NCBI GenBank assembly: GCA_004154925.1
Contig: QJNS01000299.1
Coordinates: forward strand, 1 to 64,000
Reading direction: 5' to 3'
Source of the DNA: Monosporascus cannonballus
Taxonomy: Eukaryota; Ascomycota; Sordariomycetes; Xylariales
Length of the DNA: 64,000 nt
Below the pieces are notes generated by a model that was not told the origin of the DNA, ran no database searches, and worked only from the letters and a program-made list of their open reading frames with translations. Both the position numbers and the translations under genes were made by a program. Each line of letters starts with the position of its first letter. The first letter of the stretch is position 1. Positions 9,901-21,600 of the stretch are shown here, one piece after another.

Positions 9901-11286
9901 CTAATCCTTATCCTCCTCCTTCCCGTCTTTACCCTTCTTCTCCTTGTCCTTTTTCTCCTTCTTGTCCTTACCCTTGCCTTCCCCGGGGCCCTCAGTAGCC
10001 GCGCAGGCGACGCTGACGATGCGACGCGACACACCGCGACCCTCGTCGTCCGGCTCGAAGACGACCGCCGTCAGCCGGCCACCCTTGACGCAGCCGCTGT
10101 CGAGCCCGAACGTGAACTCCTTGACGTTGAGGCCCTGGCGCGCGTCGTGGCCGTACGCGACCATCGTCGTCCTCGATCTGGCCCCGTCCCGGTGCCGCCG
10201 CCGCTGCTGCGCCTCGTTCCACACCGTTGCCCAGCTGCGGCCCTCGCGGGTGTCGACGGGGATCGAGACGGGTGTGGCGTCCTCGTCCTTGTTCGTCGTC
10301 CTCTCGAGGGCGACGGCGTAGCGGTCCAGCGTACGCTGCGCCTCGGCCGCGAACTCCTCGTCGGTGGGCGCGGCGCTGGGGTTCTGGTCCTTCAGCTTCT
10401 TACGGACGGACTCCTCGAAGACGGCGCGGTCGTCGGCGCTAAGCTTGCTGTCTCCCTTCTTGTCGGGGAACAGCAGCGTGCGCATGTTCATGACGGCCCA
10501 GGGGTCCTGGTCCTCGAGCGGCAGTCCCGGGACGAGCCCCGCGTGCACGACGAGCAGCTCCTGCCCTCCGCCGCCGTCGGAAGGGGATCCTGGTATGACG
10601 GTGTCGACCCTCAGTATGATGGGCAGTTCCGCGACCCAGGCTCGCTGCTCGGGGCTCAGCGAGCGCGCCGTGGCGAGCGCGGCGCGGTCGTTCTTGGGTA
10701 GCGCTTCCTCCCAGTCCCTCAGCCCCTCGTCCCCGCCCCGCCCCGCCCGCACGGCCTTGGCGAGCGCGAAAAGCCGCAGCACGCGGTCCTCGTGGTTCCC
10801 GCGCACGCTCGCGAAGCCGTTGGCCATGGCGAGCGCCACGACGCCGGGGCTATCGGCGCCCTTGTTGATCATGTCGCCCGTCAGGACCACGCGGTCGCCG
10901 CGCTCGCGCGAGTACCCCGCCTCGGCGAGCAGGGACTGCAGAGATCGCAGCTGTCCGTGGACGTCGCCGATTACGAGGAGGCGCGGCGAGGAGGGCGTCG
11001 GGAGAGGTGATGACGACACCGCCGGGAGGGACAATATTTGTGTCGGGTTGGTGAACCCGGAGAGTGTCTCCTCCGCATGAGGGGATGCGCCGTCGCGGGA
11101 CGAGAGTTGTAAGCGTGAGAGCAACCTCTGCACGTCCGACGTCGTGGACGGCGGCGGCAGCGACATGTTGTACGAACTCGTCTGGCACAGATATATGCTC
11201 GTGAGGAGAGTAAGTATTGCTACTATAGTGCATATACGTCGGTATTCTTCTTGCGCTGCGAGGTTATGGTACGGCATCAATAGCAA
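9901..11286 (-). CDS. PPN2: Calcineurin-like phosphoesterase, PPN2-type endopolyphosphatase
   Basis: A single open frame encodes 461 residues. An N-terminal hydrophobic stretch (about residues 17-34) suggests a signal anchor, consistent with the vacuolar membrane location of yeast Ppn2. The metal-binding motifs of the PPP/ApaH-like fold are in order: GDVHG (107-111), GDMINKG (137-143), GNHEDR (163-168), then VVHAGLVPG and YGHDARQGL. These ligate the two active-site metals. Yeast Ppn2 is a zinc-dependent endopolyphosphatase; the same activity here is inferred from family and architecture, and another ApaH-like phosphatase role is possible. The C-terminus is a Lys/Glu/Asp/Gly-rich tail of about 30 residues, probably disordered. 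A second Met lies three codons in (11277), so the exact start is open. DNA is GC-rich, as for most genes here. Confidence 0.82.
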   Translation of the reverse strand: MLLMPYHNLAAQEEYRRICTIVAILTLLTSIYLCQTSSYNMSLPPPSTTSDVQRLLSRLQLSSRDGASPHAEETLSGFTNPTQILSLPAVSSSPLPTPSSPRLLVIGDVHGQLRSLQSLLAEAGYSRERGDRVVLTGDMINKGADSPGVVALAMANGFASVRGNHEDRVLRLFALAKAVRAGRGGDEGLRDWEEALPKNDRAALATARSLSPEQRAWVAELPIILRVDTVIPGSPSDGGGGQELLVVHAGLVPGLPLEDQDPWAVMNMRTLLFPDKKGDSKLSADDRAVFEESVRKKLKDQNPSAAPTDEEFAAEAQRTLDRYAVALERTTNKDEDATPVSIPVDTREGRSWATVWNEAQQRRRHRDGARSRTTMVAYGHDARQGLNVKEFTFGLDSGCVKGGRLTAVVFEPDDEGRGVSRRIVSVACAATEGPGEGKGKDKKEKKDKEKKGKDGKEEDKD

Positions 11287-12162
11287 AGGAAAACCCCCTC
11301 TATGGCCTCTATGCGCCTCGCTGAACCTATTCTATGGTTTTATATATGTCGCTGCGCGGCTAGGTATGTAGACTAGCTGGGAGGTGGTAATAAAACTTTG
11401 TGGGGTAATTTACGCACACTCCGTGAAAGGCACACATCAACGAGATTTTGCAGTCCGGAACCTAGGGTTCGGGAGAGATGATGTCAACTCGCCCTCTCGT
11501 AGCATGTTGGGTGCTGATAGGTTCATCATCATTGGCGGTTCGGTGGTTTTGTAAGAATACCAATGGACGCAATCTTGACCTCGTGGGGCAGACGCCGCAA
11601 CGCCATTCCGATATCGGATAGTTGCATGAATAAAAAAACATTGAGTTATTGAGTCGAACTTGGGCTGAAATCGCATATGTACTGCTTGTACTTTTATAGG
11701 TGGATGTTAACCCCCGCCTACTATGTATAGGTATTTGTAAATCTAGATATCGTATGATACGTAGAGTATTCGACGAGATGTGCTGCTAGTCTATTCTTTT
11801 AGGATTTTGAGGCCCATATCTTTGGAAAATCATACGTATCGTCCAATTCAGGGGCCAGCCCTCGGCCGAAACCATCGGGCTCACAGAAGATTGGGAGGTA
11901 AGACGATCGCCATCTAGGTCGTCTCTATCCGGCATATTGGCCGCACCCATTTTCAGTTGACTCGCCAGACAGACGGAGGTTGCACAAACTTCGCATTCTC
12001 GAATTTTAAGAACTATTGGGAACACACGCATACCATCCTAAAACCAACCCGTCGCATCGCATACGACTCTACCGGTGACTCGCAACTGAGGTTTATTCAT
12101 TCTACCCTTCGAAGTACAGTCTACCTAAGTCCCTCCCGCATCAATCCCCCGCGGTCCACAGT
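11287..12162. other. Intergenic: PPN2 promoter and transaldolase 3' side
   Basis: No coding signal. Both neighbours are on the minus strand, so the segment near 11287 is the promoter of the phosphoesterase and the segment near 12162 the 3' UTR of transaldolase. Confidence 0.5.
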
Positions 12163-13605
12163 TTATGCCTGGATCTTCTTTCGGAGGATGTCCTTCAGGG
12201 TGATGGCATCAGCGGCGAACTTGCTGATTCCTTCGCGCAGCTTCTCGACGGCCATTTGCTCCTCATTGAAGTCGAAGCGGAACAGTGACTCGTCATTGAT
12301 GTACGACTTCTTCTTGATGTCGAGGCTGGAAGCTTGAGAAGCATCAAGCTTCTTAGGGACGGGGTCTTTGGAGTTTATGAGCTCCTCCAGGAGGTTAGGC
12401 TGTCCACAAGTATTAGCATCGGGGATTCGTAGCTAGCATTTTGTTAGGGAGATGACTTGCCGAAATGGTCAAGTAATCGATACCGGCCAGCTCGGTAATC
12501 TCGCCAACGTTTCGGAAGGAAGCACCCATGACGATGGTCTTGTAGCCAAACTTCTTGTAGTAGTTGAAGATGGTCTGGACGGACTTGACACCAGGGTCTT
12601 CCTCCTTGGAGTAGTCCTTCTTGGTGGCGGCCTTGTACCAGTCAAGGATACGGCCGACGAAGGGGGAGATCAGGTAGGCACCGGCCTCTGCGGCGGCGAT
12701 GGCCTGGACGGGAGAGAAAAGGAGGGTGAGGTTGCAGTTGACGCCGTGATCACGCTGTAGGATCTCGGCGGCCTTGATGCCTTCCCAAGTCGAAGCGATC
12801 TTGATCAGGACACGGTCCTTTGAGATGCCTTGCTCCTCGTAAAGCTTGGCGCGTGTTATGTCAGCACATCCGTTCAGAAACTCTCTGGGAAGCCGGGTGG
12901 ACCGCCGGGTACCTTGATAATTTGCAGGGCCTTGTTGACCGAGGCCTTCGTGTCGAAAGAGAAGCGGGCGTCGACCTCAGTAGAGACCTTGCCGGGGATG
13001 ATCTTAAGAATCTCGCGGCCGAACTCAACCAAGAGCCTGTCGAGAGCATCCTCGACCTGGTGGTCGATGTCACCACCCTTCTTCTTAGCAAACTCAACGG
13101 CCGCATCCATCAGCTTCTCGTATTCGGGCTTCTTGGAGGCGGCGAGAATGAGAGAAGGGTTGGTCGTGGCATCCTGAGGCTTGTATTTTCCAATGCCTGC
13201 GGACAGGTGAGTGAATGTTCGAAGCTAGGTACCGAGTAGAATTCGCTTGGGCGTGCGGAAGCCACTTGGCGGGCCGGAATATACTAACTTGCAAAGTCAC
13301 CTAGAAACAGTCGGTCAGCGGGACCCTCTCCTTGACGAAGTAGATGTGACAAAGCTTACCAGAGTCGGACACGACAACCTAGTTGCAGAGGAGATGTCAG
13401 CAAAGGGTCGGACGCCGTGAGTTATTAAATATAGAATCGGCAGCCAAACGTAAAGAGCTTCAACAAACAGTGAAGCTAAACGAACAAATGTCTTGCAAGC
13501 AAGCTACTTGTTGCGACGTATGGAGGGGCAAAGGTCGGGTAATGAGGGATTAAAGCATGGACTTACGGTGCCGGTGGCCTTCAGTTCATCCAGGGAGTTG
13601 GACAT
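12163..13605 (-). CDS. TAL1: Transaldolase
   Basis: Six exons: 13605-13567, 13378-13360, 13300-13289, 13196-12913, 12844-12461 and 12399-12163. Together they encode 324 residues, the usual length for fungal transaldolase, with all phases matching. Transaldolase moves a dihydroxyacetone unit between sedoheptulose-7-phosphate and glyceraldehyde-3-phosphate in the cytosolic non-oxidative pentose phosphate pathway. Visible family motifs are DATTNPSL near the N-terminus, [13 protein letters not shown] (holding the Schiff-base Lys), [10 protein letters not shown] and [13 protein letters not shown]. Exon 3 is only 12 nt. Intron 5 has a GC donor (GCAAGT) and an AG acceptor. The acceptor of intron 4 is AAG rather than CAG. 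Four of the five introns crowd into the 5' part of the gene, a layout often seen in highly expressed fungal genes. Confidence 0.97.
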
Positions 13606-15666
13606 CTTGTACGAATGTTTCTGTATTTTAGCTTGGTCGAGTTTTCACTCGGAATTGAATATACAGAATTCGTATGAAGAGGCTTGTAGTTGAGGCAATT
13701 GATGATGTTATTAGGGAAGTCTTCAGTTTACTTAAGTGTTGGGGAAAGGTCCAGTTTCATCAGTTCACTTTTATTAATCGCCCTGCGTTGGCGGGGTACA
13801 GGTAAAGGTAACGTCGACCTACCACCTATATAAATGTAGTTACACTGTCTAGGTACTTGCTCTGTACAACCTTGCATACTAGTAATAATGCACGATAGCA
13901 TCAATCGATTGAGTCCCTAGGAGGTCGCTCTAATGTAAGTATGTACTTGGCGTCATAGGAGCGCTAGTATTCCGTCACTTCAGATTTGCAAATGTCAAAT
14001 GTTGCCCCTCCACTCTACTGGTCCTCGGATATGACTGGACCGGCTGTTTCGTCATGACCAGCCGCCAGCTCAGACTTCTCCGTGAAAGACTTTTGCGACA
14101 ACTGGTTTGATTTTCCATTTCTTTCTTACTGAACAAGAGACACCACACCTCCCTACTCATGCACGTCCTCATCCCCGGCCCTTTGTGCTCTTGAGAGCCG
14201 GCTACAATGAATAGTACGACACCTGGCATAATAATACGTTAAGCAAGCTATCCGCCGCCGATTCTCCCGAAAGCCGGCTCGGACGCGATGACGCATACGG
14301 ATGCGGGACTCGCGGCTGTATTCAGCCAAACCTCTACAGTGTCTGGTCGTGATCGAAATATTGCCACACTTTTGGTTAGTGGGTCGTAAGAAAGTGTGTC
14401 AATTATTGTGATCACGACCTGAGTGTGTAGGAAGCGTGCGAAGGTAACCTATGCTCTTGGCAGACGGGTCCAAGTGGTGGCTATCACCGTTACTGGTGCA
14501 GACCACTGTATGGCCTGATTGGCTCATGAATCTTGGTGTCGATCAGCCCTACGCCTTATCAGCGGGTATTCTCTCACCGCGCCTCAGCCTCAGGAAACAA
14601 CATATCGACTGTGGCTTTACTTTCATTCCTTCTCACCTCTCTGCTGTTTTTTTTTGTTGTGTGTGAGATAAATATTTCGGTTTGACAGTTGCCCTTGCTG
14701 CCAAGCATTCAAGTGCTTACTCAGGTATTTGCGGTCTACGGAGATAATCTGCGGTTACGGTAGGTAACTCCTAAGACCGCTTTGGAGCTGATCGCGTTAG
14801 GCCTGCCTACTTATTCAGTTCTCTTCTCTGTACCGATGATAATCGATATACTACTGGGACTTCTTGAACAAAAGACATGAAGATGTCAAGCCGACTGAAA
14901 GATTCTTAGTTGGCTATAAATGCAAGTAAAATTCGGTGAGGATTGCCTCGAACGGGTATACCGTCCGGACTGGGTAACTGATCTGCCGTAACGATACTGG
15001 TCCAGTTTCCAGCCCCAAGTATATTTCCGGGATATACATATCAGACGACCGTCTGCTCTCTATAGGTAGGGAGCATACCTATATGTAATTGGGTGCATGG
15101 AAGAAATTCCATAAATAGTCGTCGAGCTCTGCTGACGCTATGCCAAGATTTAGCGTTTTCCTGATTCGTTGTCTCCCGCACTCCTCCAAATTTAGGAGCA
15201 AAATCACCTGCAAGTCTGGAACACGACTGACAACCTCTCGATACCAAGTTCTCTCTGCCTTTATGATGCTAAACATTGGTAGGTCATTTGTTCTTCATAT
15301 AAAATGTTATGTGACTAAATTTATAGAAAAACTCTCACGAGTGCTATTTAATAGCTAGTGACTCGGAAAGTTGTGATACGCTTTGGTCCTACCAAAAATA
15401 GAGTCAGTCCTGAAGGAGCCACCCCCTCATTCAACAGGAGGATACCAGTCATATTGCGCTACGCTAGGACCGTTTGAAGATGGCTGGGGTCTTTTCAGCT
15501 GAAGCGGTAGGACAGGAGCTTTGGGTACTTCCGTACTTCAGCTTCAGTGTTTCCATGCCCGACGTTGCTTCATGTTTTCGGATCAACGGTTCTGTCCTTC
15601 TGTGATACCGTAACACGCGTTCCCGAACCACCTATCTAGATATCTACGTTCCTTGTGTAGCCCGCC
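13606..15666. other. Intergenic, promoters of transaldolase and the membrane protein
   Basis: About 2 kb between divergent genes. I see no coding region. A T-run lies near 14647-14656 and a long inverted repeat at 14345-14419 (listed separately). Small frames near 14451 and 15140 have no protein-like features. Confidence 0.5.
14345..14419. repeat. Imperfect inverted repeat (about 29-nt arms)
   Basis: The arm at 14345-14373 is nearly complementary to the arm at 14391-14419, separated by about 17 nt. The outermost ten bases of each arm (GGTCGTGATC and its complement) match exactly, and the inner part carries a few mismatches. It could be the remains of a small inverted-repeat transposable element, a hairpin RNA or a regulatory palindrome. 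No coding context is present. Confidence 0.6.
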
Positions 15667-16677
15667 ATGTCGCGAACATCTTACGCCCCGTCGACGGCCA
15701 CGCGTATAACCACGGTCAGTGGCTTCGTCGTCTCGTCCACGCTCGTCCTCGAACCGCAGACGACGCCCTTCGAGCAACCGAGCTCTTGTAGCCCGTCGAT
15801 CTACTGCTGGTCGACAGTGCCCGGCGGCGACTGCGCCGAGATAGACCGTATGGTATCGACAGACGTGGACATCCTCCGCTCGGAATGCTACCCGCCCGAT
15901 TACACGAACGTCTTCCTGTACAATGAACAGCCAGGTAAGTTCAAAGACACTGGAATTCTCGGGTGCCGTGCCCGCGCCTCTCGGTTGGTGGATACGCTGC
16001 TAACCTAAACGCCAGCCGACCTGACGACGGCGGCCTTCCCCGGCGACGCATGCATCAGCGGCTGGACCACGGCGTGCTCGGCGACCGTCCTGGGCGACGA
16101 CGGGTCGTCCGCGTATCCGCAGACCTACTGCTGCCCGCCCGGCGGCTACACCTGCGACATGCAGTGGAGGCGGCGAGAGTGCGTCAGCTCCTTGAACACG
16201 CCGACCGTCATCTGGATCGACAACCCGACGACGTCCTACGGGTTCGAGACGACGACGTTCGCCGGATTCGGCGACGGTGAGGAGCCGATCCGGATCTGGC
16301 GGAGCGCGTTCCCCCTCATGGGCACCGAGGCGGCGACGACCAATTCGACGACGACGGATCCTGAAAGCGCGTCGCTGGCAGCTGGCGCCATTGCGGGGAT
16401 CGCGATCGGCGGCGCCGCGGCGGTTGCCATCCTCGCGGGTCTGGGCATCTGGTGGTGGCGCAAGGGGCGCCGAGCGGCCGCAGGCCCGCAGTATCAGCCC
16501 ACGCCGCCCGGCAACTTCGAACAACCCTCCCAGTACGCGGGATACTATCACAACAAGGTGGAGCTGCCGACGGCGGGGGCCGAGATGTCCGAGCTCCCCG
16601 CGAACTATGCGCAGCCCGGATACGTGCCGTCGCCGGTGGAGATGGACGCGCAGAATTGGCATCGGCCCCAGAATTAA
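15667..16677 (+). CDS. Single-pass membrane protein with Cys-rich ectodomain, function unknown
   Basis: Two exons, 15667-15934 and 16016-16677, are joined across an 81-bp intron (donor GTAAGT, branch CTAAC, acceptor CCAG), giving 309 residues. About 210 residues rich in Ser, Thr and Cys come first, including a CCPPGGYTC stretch (128-136). One strong transmembrane helix follows (about 211-237), then a WRKGRR stop-transfer signal and a Pro/Tyr/Gln-rich cytoplasmic tail of about 70 residues. No cleavable signal peptide is evident, so insertion would be with the N-terminus outside. The layout (Ser/Thr/Cys-rich ectodomain, one helix, short tail) is common among fungal plasma-membrane proteins, some of which sense wall stress, but I recognise no named domain. 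I would not assign a function beyond surface membrane protein. Confidence 0.82.
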
Positions 16678-18622
16678 CTGTCGCCAAGAAAGCAAGATGA
16701 AAGAGGATACAACAATTCTGAATTTCTGGAAACAGTTGAACAGCCCCGACGCGCATCACGTATAAAAACCTTACACCATTATGTCCATGAGGGGAAAGTA
16801 CGGTGGCAGATTCAGGCCTGGTCCGATGGCACCGGAGAGCTACGCTATCTGCCTTCATAATCCCACTACCCCGTCAAGATGGAATGGTACGTCGAATGGG
16901 TCACTATGCAGCATAGTGTCTTACTCCGTCAGATTTGGCCGTTTCCCCAACGTCAACAGTGGGAAGGGGGAAATGTCGGATCTAGAGCCAATATGCAACA
17001 TTGTGGCCGAATGAGGGAATCTTGGCAGACGTCGGTCAATGCAGTGCACGCGCGCGGCGGGAAGCGAAAGAAGGATCAGATCCTGGACGATTAGATGAAG
17101 TAACGCATCGCAACATCGGGGTGGTCTCTTCGCTTGCAGATGCACGCGTTCACGGGTGGCATGGCGCTCCCTCCCAATTTGAAGAAGGGAAGACATCTTA
17201 CTCAGGGGTTATTTCCCACGCGTCTTGGTATGGTTACTGGGGATGAGCCGCTCGCGGCAGGGAGCTGGATACACGTCTGCCCGCAGCTTCTAGCCTCCGA
17301 ATTCGGCACAGTAGGTAGGCGAGGGCGATGACTGAATACGGAAGTAATACGGGGGTAATAAGGGCGACGAGATATGTTGGATCCAGTCTACACGTTCCGG
17401 CTGAGTACGAAGGGTTAGAAAACGACCATGGTGTGCGCTTACTCTTGTGTTTGCACTTTATTGATCACCATCGATACTATTTACTATCATTCGATGTGCG
17501 TACTAGTAAAGCAAATCGATATCGGGTGGAAGTCTTGAACTCGAGAATGAGACCACGCTTCGTTCATCTCGAATAACTATACTAGGCGGAACACCGTGGT
17601 TCCCAGGTGGCTCAAAACCGTCACTATGCCGCTTGGGCTGGTCTTCGAATACACGCTACGCGGTTTCGATTCCGATTCTATAGGGCGTGTCCATCGTGGA
17701 GATGGAATCATGATTTAAGCATAGGCGGGAGCTTTAAAAATAAGGGATGCGTTCTATGTAAGAAAACAGTCTCAGTACTAGCTTGCGGCTCGGTGATGCT
17801 AGCCTGCGCGCAAGCATTTGCGTCGTTCCTCTAACCCTCTGTGTGGTAGGATGCTCGTACCAGTCGCATCACCTCACCTAACTCATAACAAATGGACCAG
17901 TCGGACCGCGATAGCAGTACAACATTCGCCTGGTCAGAGACGGCATTGAAGGCCTAGATCAATCGTAGAAAAAAAGATATGGTGTATTATTAGTGGGCGG
18001 ATGTTTCATATCTGGCTAGCATGGGCTGCAAACTCAGGCAGGACAAATAGTATCGCGGGCTCTCCGCGTCTCGATACTACGGGCCTCGAGCGCGCAGCCA
18101 GCAAGCCGCAGAAGCATATCTTACTTGCTCTACAGTTCGGCAAGACCGTTCCAACGATTACGCATCACATAGACCATTCCTCTGCGTCTCCGGGCTCTTG
18201 TTCTTTCTTCTCTCGCCTTCTCCTAGAGTTTCACCAAATCTCCATTTTTTCTCTCTTCTCACTCCCGGAGACACTATGCGTAACACCCTGGCGATGCTGG
18301 CAGGGAATGCTCCATAGCTGTGAATATGCCGTCTCAATGTAGCAAGGGGTATCGCGCTCCTATGCAAAGTAGACTCCGAATCCATCCCGACTCCCTCAGA
18401 AGCACCACGAAAGTGCCGACAAACATGGGTACGGGCTTTCCACAGACCGTTGACCGTGGCAGAGAAACAGGACAGTCGAAAATATTACTGCAACTTATCT
18501 CCCATCCGAATAAGGACATGATAGAAAGGAAACCGCGAATGCGATGCAAATGGGGGTGATCTACAGATGATGGTTTGACGAGGTGCCGTCGGTTTCTGCC
18601 TGTGAGTAAATTACGAAGTTAC
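16678..18622. other. Convergent intergenic region, no gene
   Basis: The flanking genes converge, so 3' UTRs are expected at both ends. Frames of 60-115 codons occur on both strands but none resembles a known protein or links into a spliced gene. Confidence 0.5.
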
Positions 18623-21600
18623 TTAAATGGTAACGCCGTCTAGAGGCAACACTTTCGTCTTGTCTTCAAGGAAAGCTGCCCTGTACTCGACAATGGCCTT
18701 GGTGATGCGATCAAAGTCCTTAACTTTGTTGGCCTTCAACTCATTTAGGACCTTCTTGAGGCCTTCGATAAAGCGAAGTTTCATCTCCCCGCTGAACATG
18801 TCCGAGGAACCGAGCTGTGTAATGATCTCGCCGTCTAGATGAAAGAGTAGGAGCAGAGTCAGCTATCCAAGAGGGGGATGCATCGGAAAGGAGCAAACAG
18901 AAATTGTTTCCATCTGTCATTGAACACTTACCCGGAACTATCATGTTTTCAAAGTGCTGGAATTTGCAGGCATTCTCATCAGGGCACCGATCTCCGGCTA
19001 AAGCGTGCGGACAGATCTCCTTCTTAGGATCTATCTTACAACTATAGGTCGTGGACTTGAGGCCTCCTGGCACTGCCTCGAGGAACCTCGGGTGAAGTCG
19101 ATAAGCGCGGAAGTACTCGAGAGGACTATGATACGACAACAAATCCTCCACGGCCGGTTTGGCCTTCTCACCGGGCTGTGCAATGGTCAGTAAGCAATGC
19201 GGCTGAGATGAACCGAGTACTACTTCTCCGCGGGTATCTTCCAAGCCGACTTTGACGGCCGGAACGTCAATCTGAACAGGGCTTGGCTCAGACGGATCTT
19301 TGTCGACAACTTGTTCATCCTTCTGTTCGTCAGTAGCCGGACTACTTACTTGTGCGGATGGGCTAGGGAGTACATTTCCATTTTCGGGTCCAGCACGTTG
19401 ATTGTCAGAGATCTGCGCCGGTTGGGGTTCATACGACTCGTCATCGCTAGACTCGGCCTCCGAAGTCTGCATAGAAATGTCGGTGTCAGTTGAGCCTTGG
19501 CTTTCCTTCTCACCATTCTCGAGGTTTGAAGGCTCTGCTGCTGCTTTAGCAGTGTTTTCAAGACTCGCGACATGCGAGATACGATTTTCGTCCTTCGTCA
19601 CACCATTGGCTGTTCCAGTGTCTGCCTGCACTGATGCAGCTGATTGTAAATGTGGCTTAGGAGATGGCTCTCGAACCTCCATGTTCCGCTCAAGAGACGA
19701 GCCAGGCTGAGGCGCATCTACGCAGGTATCACTTTCAGATGGGGTGTCTCCAGTGTTCATCTCGACGTCTTCCTGCTCGGAATTAGTAGCGATCGCAGTG
19801 GGCACCTCGGTTGAGGCTCCCAGAGCCTCAGTGAGGTTCGGGGTCTGAGCGAAGGAGGCAGGCGTCTGTGTTTCATCCGGAATAGCTATCACCATGTTAG
19901 CAATCATGTTCAGGTGAGATGTTACAAATGGATATCTAAATCAGCTATTCTAACACATACAAATATCTACGGGTGGAGGTGATTGACCGCTTGATCCCGT
20001 CGAATTTTCTTCAGAGGGCTCTTCCAGTTGCTTCATCTCATTAGTCAGCTTCAATTTCTCTGCCTCGGCGGCCTGAACGTCGAGCTCAAGCTGGGCGGCT
20101 TGCGACACGAGTTCTTTCAGTTTCTCTCGCTTCTCCTTAAGAGCCGCCTCGACGGCAGGGAGATCGAGACTCGCAATTCGATCGCGCCTTTCTATGTCTG
20201 ACTTTCGCGGTTCCTTTTTGGAGTCGGATAACTTAGGCAGCCTCGCAGACTCGGCTGATGGCGATGGTTGAGCCGAAGGTGTTTGCGGGCCATTAAGTTT
20301 CTTTGCTGATTTCTTCTTCGCTTCGGCCTCCGCTATCTTCCTCTTCATCTCTTCGATTCGCCCGTGCAGCAGGTCAAGCTTTCCGGCCTTCTCGGGTGTT
20401 TGTACCGCCGACGAGTCCGGACTCGATCGCTGTTTCCGGCCTGGAGTGTCAGAAAGAGGTGGATAGGCAGCGAGGGGTGTGTGGTTGCCGGGCGGATTTG
20501 CTGTGTTTATTGATGTCGTAAGCCCCTCGGTGGGCGAGCCAATGTCCATCTCCACATCTTCATCATCGCTGACATCGATGATTAATGTTTCTTGGGTACG
20601 GGTTCGCTTGAGGGTGCTTGGATGGGAGGAGGTATTATCAAAGTCAGCGGCGACTGGTCTCTTCAAATTGCGAAATTTTGTCTGCGCCAATTGTGCGGCT
20701 GGTAAAGAAATTCCTGGAATAATCCCAGCTTTAGAAGCGGACTGGGGTTGAGACTGGGGCTGAGTGGATTCTGAGCGGCGTACTGAATCCGCCATGGTGG
20801 ATGGTGCCTCAGGAGAATTGACAGACGAAGTGCACTGCAGTTGATCGGTAGGAGTAGGGATATTCGAATTAGTTCGAACAGCCAAGTGTCGGGTTGGTGC
20901 GGCTTCAGTTGCTGGAACCGGCGTTGCCGCGTTCTTCTCAGCTCCTGCTGCCGCTGCCGCTGCCGCTGCCGCTTTCTCTTGCTCTTTCTTCTTAAGAGCA
21001 GCAAGTTTCTGATGCAGTAGTGCATTATTTTCAGCCCGGGTTTTGGTCTTGGTGGGAGGCGTGTTGACCGAGGCAGGGGAGTTCGCGGCAGCAGACGAGT
21101 TTGACGCGACAGCTGTGTTAACTGGCGTGGGAATAGTAGCTGCTGGGACTGCTGGCTGCGACGCGACTGCCGGCGTAGGCCCAGCGGTGGTCTTTTGTGC
21201 TTTGGCAGCTAATTTCCGGGCTATCTTGTCTTTCCGCTCTTCAGCTGCACTCTTCGCTGCTTTGTCTGCCATCTTTGCTTCATCCGCGTTATTGTCGATT
21301 ACTGGATCTTTGGCAAGGTTTGCGCCCGTGGGCTCTGTATTGGGCAGGTTCGCCGATTTGGATGAAGAACCACCGGTAGTATGTGATTCACCAAGATTCG
21401 TTGTGGGAGGTGCAATGACCTGCTTTGGTGGTGAAATATGTGATTCGCCGGGAGGTTTATTTGATGGCAGGTTCGGTTTAGGCATTGGTATGTCAAGCCC
21501 CAGGTCAGTGAACAACGACCTAATCAGATTCTCGTCAAAACCTTCATCGATATAATTCTGATACCGGACTTTTAAGGGCCACAGTCCTAGAATGGCTTCC

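Noticed and set aside
9886..10701. 271-codon plus-strand frame over the PPN2-type gene
   Set aside because: Antisense to a gene with all phosphoesterase motifs. The hydrophobic start is the complement of its Lys/Glu-rich tail.
12845..12912. Open reading through transaldolase intron 4
   Set aside because: Reading through gives a Pro/Gly-rich insert that ends at a stop and breaks the conserved [14 protein letters not shown] region; donor, branch and acceptor support splicing.
17640..17690. tRNA-like B-box (GGTTTCGATTCC)
   Set aside because: No matching A-box, anticodon arm or acceptor stem can be paired around it.
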